NCBI GenBank assembly: GCA_964522215.1
Contig: CAZFVR010000010.1
Coordinates: forward strand, 1 to 53,325
DNA from: CAG-390 sp964522215
GTDB lineage: Bacteria; Bacillota; Clostridia; Oscillospirales; CAG-272
Direction of reading: 5' to 3'
DNA: 53,325 nt
Shown: in pieces, positions 7,743 to 15,012 of the stretch
Layout: the number at the start of each line of letters is the position of its first letter
Numbering within the stretch: position 1 is the stretch's first letter
Notes under the pieces: generated by a model
Databases searched by the model: none
What the model was told of the DNA's origin: nothing
The model's input: the letters and a program-made list of their open reading frames with translations, nothing else
Translations under genes and position numbers: made by a program

Positions 7743-9221
7743 ATGGATAACAAAGATAACATAGCAAACAAGGAAAACATTGATATCAAAAAAATAAAGA
7801 CCGTCGCTGACAGTGCGCCGCGCGCGCGGGACAGACAGCTCTCCGCTGAGATATCAGCCGAGCAAAAAAGATATGCCGCTCTCGTTAGGGCTTATAACAG
7901 CCAAGCCGAGAGATTTGTATATGTCCAGACATTCGGCTGTCAGCAAAACGAGGCGGACAGTGAGCTTTTGGCGGGTATCGCGGCGGATATGGGCTATATC
8001 CCCACGCACGATCCGTCGGAGGCGGACCTGATACTTGTCAACACATGTGCCGTGCGCGAGCATGCCGAACAAAAAGCGCTGTCATCCATTGGACAGCTAA
8101 AGCACCTAAAACAGCGCCGCGGAGAGCTTGTTATCGGCATTTGCGGTTGCATGGTATCGCAAAAGAGCCGTGCCGATCAGCTTAAAAACAGTTATCCGTA
8201 TGTTGATTTCACGTTTGGCACATCCTCCATCTATATGCTTCCGGAGCTCGTTTGGAAACGGCTGTCGGGCGGTGCGCGCCGCTTTTTGATCCCTGATGAT
8301 GAGCCGCCGGTGGCAGAGGGGCTGCCAATGCACAGGGAATCTGCCTATCGTGCGTGGGTGAGCATAATGTACGGATGCAATAACTTTTGCTCTTATTGCA
8401 TCGTGCCGTATGTTCGCGGACGCGAGCGCAGTCGCCGCCCCGAAAATATAATAGACGAGGTACGTGCGCTTGTAGCTGACGGCGTTCGTGATATAACCCT
8501 TTTGGGTCAAAATGTTAACTCCTACGGCATTGGGTGCTCCTTTGATTGCGACTTTGCGGAGCTTATACGCCGCCTTGGAGATATTGACGGCGATTGGAAG
8601 CTGCACTTTATGACCAGCCACCCCAAGGATGCCTCACATAAGCTTATAGATGCCATAGCGGCCAATCCTCACGCGGCTCACCAGCTGCACCTGCCACTGC
8701 AATCGGGGAGTGACAGGGTGCTTGCGGCCATGAACAGAAAATATGATACCGCAAGATACCTTGATATCGTTGATTACGCAAGAAAGACCATCCCGGACAT
8801 CGTGCTGACATCTGATATCATCGTAGGCTTCCCGAGCGAGACGGATGAAGAATTTGAGTCCACGCTTGATCTTTTACGGCGTGTAAGATATGATATGGTG
8901 TATTCCTTTATCTACTCGCCGAGGAGTGGCACACCCGCGGCCGCAATGGCGGATCAAGTGCCTGATGATATCAAGGGTGCGCGCATGGATGCGCTCCTTG
9001 CGTTGCAGACCGAGATATCAGGTGAGATAAATCAAAGCTATATTGGCAAGACCTTGCGCGTTTTATGTGACGGCAGGAGCAAAACAGATCCTACAGTTAC
9101 ATCGGCGCGTACCGAGGGCGGCAAGATCCTGCTTTTTGATGGTGGTGATATCTGCGGTGAGTATGTAAATGTTAAAGTGACCGGCGCACGTCCCTTTGCC
9201 CTGCTTGGCGAGAGGGTGTAG
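7743..9221 (+). CDS. miaB: tRNA (N6-dimethylallyladenosine-37-C2)-methylthiotransferase MiaB
   Basis: Radical SAM enzyme that adds a methylthio group to i6A37 of tRNAs reading U-starting codons. The UPF0004 domain supplies the auxiliary [4Fe-4S] cluster (Cys66, Cys102, Cys136). The radical SAM triad is Cys212, Cys216 and Cys219 in GCNNFCSYC, followed by the family signature IVPYVRGRERSR. A TRAM domain ends the protein. About 55 residues before the catalytic domain are an extension rich in Lys, Asp and Asn, as in many clostridial MiaB proteins. The tRNA substrate requires MiaA, which is not in this window. A perfect palindrome just downstream terminates the operon. Confidence 0.95.
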   Translation: MDNKDNIANKENIDIKKIKTVADSAPRARDRQLSAEISAEQKRYAALVRAYNSQAERFVYVQTFGCQQNEADSELLAGIAADMGYIPTHDPSEADLILVNTCAVREHAEQKALSSIGQLKHLKQRRGELVIGICGCMVSQKSRADQLKNSYPYVDFTFGTSSIYMLPELVWKRLSGGARRFLIPDDEPPVAEGLPMHRESAYRAWVSIMYGCNNFCSYCIVPYVRGRERSRRPENIIDEVRALVADGVRDITLLGQNVNSYGIGCSFDCDFAELIRRLGDIDGDWKLHFMTSHPKDASHKLIDAIAANPHAAHQLHLPLQSGSDRVLAAMNRKYDTARYLDIVDYARKTIPDIVLTSDIIVGFPSETDEEFESTLDLLRRVRYDMVYSFIYSPRSGTPAAAMADQVPDDIKGARMDALLALQTEISGEINQSYIGKTLRVLCDGRSKTDPTVTSARTEGGKILLFDGGDICGEYVNVKVTGARPFALLGERV

Positions 9222-9244
9222 ATGGCGGATAGACCTTATATAGC

Positions 9245-9284
9245 ACACCACCCTGCAAGTTGCATGCAACTTGCAGGGTGGTGT
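9245..9284. terminator. Perfect 40 bp palindrome, bidirectional terminator
   Basis: The sequence equals its own reverse complement over 40 bp, centred on TTGCATGCAA, and runs into TTTT on the plus strand. It sits between the convergent ends of miaB and the flavin reductase gene and would terminate both. Confidence 0.8.
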
Positions 9285-9326
9285 TTTGGCTATCCTGCGT
9301 CAGGTCTCGCAGGATCTATCCTTGCA

Positions 9327-9887
9327 TTATTTATCAAGCTTTCGTCCGTCGGAGAATGCGTGACCCACAACGCCGCCAAGAACGCGGTAGGCGTGCGTAG
9401 CTCCGTCATAGCTTATCGGAGCCAAACGGTCAGCATCGATTTTGCCATCATCGCCGAGTATCGCATCGTCTGCAGACACATTGATGATCTTTCCGATGCA
9501 TATGCCATCCTCGTTGAACTTTATCAGCTCGCATTCAAGTGCCATGGGCAGCTCGTCGATCAGCGGGGCGTCAACAAATTCGCTTTTTGTTGCATGAAAG
9601 CCTGCACGCTCGAATTTATCGGGGCATTTGTTGCCGGAAACGATTCCGAGGTAATCGCAGGGAACGGTCGTATTTGCCGTTGCAAAGCTGACGGTAAATG
9701 CACCGCGGGCTTTAATGTTTTTTGTGGTTTTGTGGTCATCCGCCAAGCAGAGCATCACTGTGTTGGTGTCATAAATGCCACCCCAGGCGGCATTCATGGC
9801 ATTGGGGGTGCCATCCTCGTTGTAGCTGCCCACCATCAGTACTGGCATGGGATATATCCACGATTGGGGTCCAAAATTTTTACGCAT
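9327..9887 (-). CDS. Flavin reductase family protein (FMN-binding split barrel)
   Basis: A 186-residue protein starting MRKNFGPQSWIYPMPVLMVG, followed by DGTPNAMNAAWGG, the typical N-terminal signature of flavin reductase-like/FMN-binding split-barrel proteins. The segment KNIKARGAFTVSFA and the VVGHAFSDGRKL end also fit. Family members bind FMN and either reduce flavin with NAD(P)H or act as flavoredoxin-like electron carriers in anaerobes. It is the last gene of a minus-strand operon after the Fe-S aldo/keto reductase and the DUF1893 protein, with a 67 bp gap holding a short GC hairpin. The natural partner is unknown. Confidence 0.85.
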   Translation of the reverse strand: MRKNFGPQSWIYPMPVLMVGSYNEDGTPNAMNAAWGGIYDTNTVMLCLADDHKTTKNIKARGAFTVSFATANTTVPCDYLGIVSGNKCPDKFERAGFHATKSEFVDAPLIDELPMALECELIKFNEDGICIGKIINVSADDAILGDDGKIDADRLAPISYDGATHAYRVLGGVVGHAFSDGRKLDK

Positions 9888-9954
9888 AAAATACTCCGTT
9901 CCGCCGCCGTGGGCGGCTATTTATTTTGACAATAGATCAATGATCGATATCGGA

Positions 9955-10461
9955 TCATTCGGCTTGCGCGGTCTCTTTGTTGCTTTGGCGAAGGGCTTGG
10001 AGCGTTTTGAGCAACGCATCGTACCCGAGGTCAAGATCGTCGATGTCTATCACCGTCTTTTCCATGGGGCAAATGTCTGTTCCCGCACGATTTCTTATGT
10101 TCTCCGCCAGTGTGTGGTAGGCGGGCTCTATCCCGTGGCGACGAAGAGTTTGCAGTCCTGCGACTGATATGGTTTTGGCATAAACCGAAACAATGCCGGA
10201 TCTGATAAACAGCATGGCAGCCGCCTTGCCCACGATGATATCCGCTACCGTCGAACCGCGCATATCACGTCCCTCGGCTATCCAGCCCATCATCGGGGAG
10301 ATGCCGCGCCCGTCAGATACCGTAAGCTTACCCCCGTGACAAAGGGCGATGGTGTGACCGTCACTCAGCGCCGCGCGTGCGAGTTCGAGATCCGATATCG
10401 ATGTATCAGTGATGCCGCGATCGTTTGCATCAAAGTATTGAGTGTTTGCTTTTTCAATCAT
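9955..10461 (-). CDS. DUF1893 domain-containing protein
   Basis: A 168-residue protein with the DUF1893 pattern: LELARAALSDGHTIALCHGG, then KAAAMLFIRSGIVSVYAKTIS and a distal CPMEKTV. A Thermotoga homologue (TM1506) was described as having a deaminase-like fold without the usual catalytic residues; that is recollection, not shown here. The ATG at 10461 overlaps the end of the aldo/keto reductase gene by 8 bp, so the two are translationally coupled. No ribosome site is visible, which supports coupling. The longer upstream frame would run deep into the reductase gene and was not used. The biochemical role is unknown. Confidence 0.8.
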   Translation of the reverse strand: MIEKANTQYFDANDRGITDTSISDLELARAALSDGHTIALCHGGKLTVSDGRGISPMMGWIAEGRDMRGSTVADIIVGKAAAMLFIRSGIVSVYAKTISVAGLQTLRRHGIEPAYHTLAENIRNRAGTDICPMEKTVIDIDDLDLGYDALLKTLQALRQSNKETAQAE

Positions 10462-11575
10462 GTTTTTCAAATTGAGCGGCAACGTCTCGCAAAAGCTCAC
10501 GTATCTGCAAGTGCTGCGGGCAGATCTCTTCGCATTTGCCGCATGCAATGCAATCGGATGCTTTGCCGCCGTTTACCGTGTGTACGCTGTTGTAATAAAA
10601 ATCGGCATTCCAGTCGCGGTATATCTGTTTTGCGTTCATGCAGGCAAAAAGATCGGGTATTGATATATGCATGGGACATCCGTCCGTGCAATAGCGGCAG
10701 GCGGTGCAGGGGATAAGATTATTTGTGTGAAGAATGGCGCACACCTTAACAAGAGCCGCGCGCTCATTTTCGTCAAGCGGGCGGAAATCCTTCATAAACG
10801 AAAGGTTATCCTCCATCTGCTCCGCGTTGCTCATGCCGGATAGCACCATCTCAATGCCCTCAAAGCCCGCGGCAAAACGAATGGCATAGCTCGCAGGTGA
10901 GCCGCCCTCAAGCTCGTGCAGGACATTTAGTGCCGCCTCGGGGAGGTTAACAAGTGTGCCGCCCTTGACGGGCTCCATAACGATCACGGGCTTTTGGTGC
11001 TTGCGGCAGACCTCGTAGCAAAGGCGTGATTGCACAGCGGGATCGTCAAAATCTGCGTAGTTCAGTTGTATCTGAACGACCTCAACTGCGGGATTTTCGG
11101 TAAGTATACGGTCAAGCACCTCGGCTGTATCATGGAATGAAAGTCCAACATGGCGCACCAGTCCCTCTTTTTTCAGTTCAAATGCCGTCTCATACGCGCG
11201 ACATGCCTTGAATTTTTCGTAGCTGTCTCTGTTCTGGGAATGCATAAGATAAAAATCAAAGTATTCAACTCCGCATATCTTCAGCTGTTCCTCAAAAAAC
11301 GGACGTATATCAGCCTCGCACTTAAAAAAGCTTGAGGTCAGTTTGTTGGTAAGCAGGTAGGCCTCGCGCGGATAGCGTGAGGTCAGGCACTCGCGTATCG
11401 CTATTTCGCTCTTGCCGCCAAGATAGCCGTGGGCGGTATCAAAGTAATTGAAGCCCTCTGATATAAATCTGTCTATCATTCGGCAAAATTCGGCATTATC
11501 CACTGTGTCCCCATGCATCGGCAAACGCATACAGCCAAAACCGAAATTCTTTTTTATCTCTCCAAACGGACGCAT
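10454..11575 (-). CDS. Aldo/keto reductase with C-terminal 2x[4Fe-4S] ferredoxin-like domain
   Basis: A 373-residue fusion. Residues about 1-270 form the aldo/keto reductase barrel, with NYFDTAHGY (Asp and Tyr), LTNKL (Lys) and YLMHSQ (His) as the expected catalytic tetrad. The C-terminal part has two clusters of the CX2CX2CX3CP type (CTACRYCTDGCP and CIACGKCEEICP), so it should carry two [4Fe-4S] clusters. This architecture is common in anaerobes and implies electron transfer between ferredoxin-type carriers and a carbonyl substrate. AAGGAGG precedes ATG 11575. It is the first gene of an operon with DUF1893 and flavin reductase genes, driven by a strong promoter. The substrate is unknown. 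Confidence 0.92.
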   Translation of the reverse strand: MRPFGEIKKNFGFGCMRLPMHGDTVDNAEFCRMIDRFISEGFNYFDTAHGYLGGKSEIAIRECLTSRYPREAYLLTNKLTSSFFKCEADIRPFFEEQLKICGVEYFDFYLMHSQNRDSYEKFKACRAYETAFELKKEGLVRHVGLSFHDTAEVLDRILTENPAVEVVQIQLNYADFDDPAVQSRLCYEVCRKHQKPVIVMEPVKGGTLVNLPEAALNVLHELEGGSPASYAIRFAAGFEGIEMVLSGMSNAEQMEDNLSFMKDFRPLDENERAALVKVCAILHTNNLIPCTACRYCTDGCPMHISIPDLFACMNAKQIYRDWNADFYYNSVHTVNGGKASDCIACGKCEEICPQHLQIRELLRDVAAQFEKHD

Positions 11576-11591
11576 TTTTTCCTCCTTGTCA

Positions 11592-11616
11592 GATCTCTGT
11601 GCCGCGCACAGTGATC
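11592..11616. promoter_or_regulatory. Stem-loop in the aldo/keto reductase leader
   Basis: Arms 11592-11602 and 11606-11616 pair over 11 bp with one mismatch around a CGC loop. On the minus strand it lies between the -10 and the AAGGAGG ribosome site. It could control initiation or stability. On the plus strand it is followed by TTTTT, so it could instead stop stray transcription. Confidence 0.45.
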
Positions 11617-11635
11617 TTTTTAGTATTATAATATT

Positions 11636-11663
11636 ATTATACTTTATTTTTTCTCTCTGTCAA
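11636..11663 (-). promoter_or_regulatory. Sigma-A promoter of the redox operon
   Basis: Minus strand: perfect TTGACA (11658-11663) and perfect TATAAT (11636-11641), spacer 16 nt. Confidence 0.8.
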
Positions 11664-11716
11664 GAAGAAAAAGTGCCGAACATTATTTTTTACACACATT
11701 ATTTCAATGTAGGTAC

Positions 11717-11745
11717 TTGATAATTCGACAAATTTGCGGTATAAT
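11717..11745 (+). promoter_or_regulatory. Sigma-A promoter of the ylbF-mutS-mutL operon
   Basis: TTGATA (11717-11722), 17-nt spacer, TATAAT (11740-11745). The leader to ylbF is about 95 nt; no riboswitch was recognised in it. Confidence 0.75.
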
Positions 11746-11847
11746 AATATGAATCAATATTTCTTTAAAAACCAAGGTCGCTGAATATTTGACCTTAGAT
11801 ACACGCAAAGAAAAAAGTGAAACTAAAAAAGAAAACGGAGAAAAATC

Positions 11848-12237
11848 ATGGATATCATCAAAATGGCTCACGACATCGGCAAGGCTGTAAAGGAAAGTGA
11901 AGAAATGAAGGCTTATGAGGCAGCTCAGCTTGCCTACGCCGCTGATGCGGAGATCCAGACCAAGGTGACAGAATATAACGTACAGCAAAAGGCTTTTGCG
12001 GATGAAAGCGCAAAGACCGCCCCCAATGATTTTCTGCTTGGCGCCATCCGCCATCGTCTTGAGGCACTGGCCGAGGAGATAACCAAGGCGCCCTCCTACC
12101 TTGAATTTGCAGAGGCGCAGGAAAAGGTAACGGCACTGCTGGCCGAGATCAATGAGACCATTATGGCAGAGGTGACGGGCGAGGATCCTCATCACGAATG
12201 CACACATGACTGCTCCTGCTGCAGCGGTTGCCACTGA
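11848..12237 (+). CDS. YlbF/YmcA-family protein with Cys-rich tail
   Basis: A 129-residue helical protein. The N-terminal 110 residues fit the YlbF/YmcA (Com_YlbF) family: MDIIKMAHDIGKAVKESEEMKAY in pattern, then a long coiled helix pair. In Bacillus these proteins form the Y complex (YlbF, YmcA, YaaT) that binds [4Fe-4S] clusters and influences RNA processing. The last 15 residues hold five Cys and four His (CTHDCSCCSGC), a likely metal or Fe-S site. It is the first gene of the mutS-mutL operon, an arrangement seen in other Clostridia. The RNA-processing role is inferred from the family only. Confidence 0.85.
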   Translation: MDIIKMAHDIGKAVKESEEMKAYEAAQLAYAADAEIQTKVTEYNVQQKAFADESAKTAPNDFLLGAIRHRLEALAEEITKAPSYLEFAEAQEKVTALLAEINETIMAEVTGEDPHHECTHDCSCCSGCH

Positions 12238-12304
12238 TACGGCGGGAAATTAATCATATAAAAGCACACCGCATCTCGATCGATAAAGTAAGGGGGATAT
12301 CTGC

Positions 12305-14899
12305 ATGACTCCTATGATGGAGCAATATTTTGAAATAAAGAACCGATACAGTGGATTCATGCTTTTTTACCGTCTCGGCGACTTTTATGAAATGTTTTTC
12401 GATGATGCGATGACGGCCTCCAAAGAGCTTGAACTCACCCTCACAGGTCGCGATTGCGGTGAGGTGGAACGCGCTCCCATGTGCGGAGTGCCGTTTCACA
12501 GCGCCGATACCTACATTGCAAAGCTCCTCTCAAACGGTCACTCGGTGGCGATTTGCGAGCAGATGGAGGATCCCGCAACTGCCAAAGGGCTGGTCAGGCG
12601 GGATGTTATCCGTATAATCACGCCGGGTACGGTCACCGATTCGTCTATGCTGCCGGAAACGCGCAATAACTACCTTGCATCGGTATATCTTGATGACGGA
12701 GGCGCCGGTGTTTGCTTTGCCGATATCTCAACAGCGCAGATATTTGCCACATCCTTTGATGATCGTGAATATCTTCAAGCATTTTTGAGCGAACTTGGCA
12801 CATATGCACCCAGCGAGGTGCTTATAAACCACACGCAGACCGCACGGCCGGATATTTGGGATTTCATAATAAATCGCATCAAGGCCACAGTGACCTATCG
12901 TGATATCGAAAAGTATGACTATAAAACTGCCGTAAGCGTGATAGGCGAACGCTTTGCCGGATCCCTGCGAGAGGGCGACCTTGAACGTCGCAGGATGATA
13001 TCCGCCCTCGGTGCGCTTATCGGTTATATAGACGAGACGCAGAAGATCGATACCAGCTATATAAACGAGCTGAACATATACGAAAACGGTCAGTATATGC
13101 AGATAGATCTCAGTACCAGACGAAACCTTGAGCTTACCGAGACGATGCGTTCAAAGGATCGCCGCGGTTCGCTTTTGGGTGTGCTGGATAAGACCTCATC
13201 CGCCGCCGGCGCACGTCTGCTGCGCCAGTGGGTGGAGCATCCTTTGCTCAACATCAGTGCGATAACTCGTCGTCAACAGGCGGTGGGCGAGCTTTTTGAT
13301 GATTATATGCTGCGCGAGGATCTGCACGAGCTTATGTCCTCGGTGCTGGATATCGAGCGGTTGGTGACGCGTATCGTTTACGGTACGGCAAACGCGCGTG
13401 ACCTGCGCGCCGTATCCTCAACGCTTTCTCTGTTGCCGCAGGTAAAGGAGCTTATATCCAAGTGCAAGAGCACCGAGATCGTGGCTATATACGATGCCTT
13501 GGATACGCTTGAGGATATAGTTGAGGTCATCGACAGCGCGATAGTTGAATCCCCGCCCGTGTCAGTTCGAGAGGGCGGCATGATAGCCAACGGATACAAC
13601 GCGGATATCGACAGGCTTCGTTCCGTCGTTGCCGACGGCAAGGGCTGGATAGAGCGATTTGCCGAAAAGGAGCGCGAGGCGACCGGTATCAAGACCCTAA
13701 AGGTAGGGTATAACCGAGTTTTTGGGTATTATATAGAGGTCACGCGCTCGTTTGTCGATCAGGTGCCGGTGGACAGATACATAAGAAAGCAGACGCTTGC
13801 CAATTGCGAAAGATACATTACAAACGAGCTTAAGGACACCGAGGCATCGGTGCTTGGCGCGGGAGATAGGTTGTGTACGCTTGAATACGAGGTGTTTTCC
13901 GCTATCAGAACCAAGGTGGCAGAAAACTCATCGCGTATACGCCGCGCGGCGGCGTTGCTGGCACGCATAGATGTTTATATATCGCTTGCATCCGTGGCGG
14001 CTAAAAATAATTATACCTGCCCGCATATCAATATGCAGGGGCGGATAGAGATCAAGGATGGGCGTCATCCGGTGGTAGAGCAGTTTGTAAAGGACAGCTA
14101 CTTTGTGCCTAACGATACCTCCCTTGATATGAAAAACAGCAGGATCATGATAATTACCGGTCCTAACATGGCGGGTAAATCCACCTACATGCGTCAGGTC
14201 GCGTTGATGACGGTAATGATGCAGATAGGCTCGTTTGTACCTGCCGCAGATGCGGATATGTGCATTACCGACCGTCTTTTCACGCGTGTGGGCGCATCGG
14301 ATGATCTTGCATCCGGGCAGTCTACGTTTATGCTTGAGATGAACGAGGTGGCAAATATCCTGCGCAATGCCACAAAAAACAGCCTTATCATTTATGATGA
14401 GGTCGGGCGCGGCACTTCGACCTTTGACGGAATGAGCATTGCCCGCGCGATAGTTGAATACACCCAAAGCCGCAAGGTGGGCGCCAAGACCCTCTTTGCC
14501 ACTCACTACCATGAACTGACGGTGCTTGAGGATGAGCTTGACGGCGTGGTGAATTATAATATTGCTGCCAGAAAGCGCGGAGACTCGGTGATCTTTTTGC
14601 GCAAGATCGTGCGCGGATCTACCGACGACAGCTACGGCATTGAGGTTGCAAAGCTTGCAGGCCTACCGAATGAGGTCATCAAAAGGGCAAGGGAAGTGCT
14701 GTCCGAAGTGGAGGCGCGTTCACGGTTGGCTGCCGCATCCGATGCCTCCGAACTGCACCGGGATGATGCGGGACTTATATCGATAGACGACTGCCTGCGC
14801 GATCAAGTTATGGATGATCTGCGCGCGGTGGATATAAACACCCTCTCTCCGATCGAGGCGATAAACTTCCTGTTTGAGCTTCAAAAAAAGGCAAAATAG
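12305..14899 (+). CDS. mutS: DNA mismatch repair protein MutS
   Basis: Recognises base mismatches and small loops and recruits MutL. At 864 residues it has the normal MutS1 length. The mismatch-contacting Phe-x-Glu motif is F27-Y28-E29 in GDFYEMF. The C-terminal ABC ATPase has Walker A GPNMAGKST (about residue 619), the FMLEMNEV segment with the signature region, Walker B LIIYDEVGRGTST and the FATHYHEL motif. The C-terminal end EAINFLFELQKKAK matches the dimer/tetramer helix of the family. mutL lies 113 bp downstream on the same strand and is probably co-transcribed. Confidence 0.97.
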   Translation: MTPMMEQYFEIKNRYSGFMLFYRLGDFYEMFFDDAMTASKELELTLTGRDCGEVERAPMCGVPFHSADTYIAKLLSNGHSVAICEQMEDPATAKGLVRRDVIRIITPGTVTDSSMLPETRNNYLASVYLDDGGAGVCFADISTAQIFATSFDDREYLQAFLSELGTYAPSEVLINHTQTARPDIWDFIINRIKATVTYRDIEKYDYKTAVSVIGERFAGSLREGDLERRRMISALGALIGYIDETQKIDTSYINELNIYENGQYMQIDLSTRRNLELTETMRSKDRRGSLLGVLDKTSSAAGARLLRQWVEHPLLNISAITRRQQAVGELFDDYMLREDLHELMSSVLDIERLVTRIVYGTANARDLRAVSSTLSLLPQVKELISKCKSTEIVAIYDALDTLEDIVEVIDSAIVESPPVSVREGGMIANGYNADIDRLRSVVADGKGWIERFAEKEREATGIKTLKVGYNRVFGYYIEVTRSFVDQVPVDRYIRKQTLANCERYITNELKDTEASVLGAGDRLCTLEYEVFSAIRTKVAENSSRIRRAAALLARIDVYISLASVAAKNNYTCPHINMQGRIEIKDGRHPVVEQFVKDSYFVPNDTSLDMKNSRIMIITGPNMAGKSTYMRQVALMTVMMQIGSFVPAADADMCITDRLFTRVGASDDLASGQSTFMLEMNEVANILRNATKNSLIIYDEVGRGTSTFDGMSIARAIVEYTQSRKVGAKTLFATHYHELTVLEDELDGVVNYNIAARKRGDSVIFLRKIVRGSTDDSYGIEVAKLAGLPNEVIKRAREVLSEVEARSRLAAASDASELHRDDAGLISIDDCLRDQVMDDLRAVDINTLSPIEAINFLFELQKKAK

Positions 14900-15012
14900 G
14901 CGGCGGTGATAATTGCCGTTCACGCAGGTACAGCAACTACGGTAATTTAAAAAACACAATATATCAATAAGAGTTAAATCAATCAAGCAATAATAAAGGG
15001 GAGACGACCGTA

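Noticed and set aside
9222..9929. 235-residue plus-strand frame over the flavin reductase
   Set aside because: It starts inside the terminator palindrome and is antisense to a well-supported gene.
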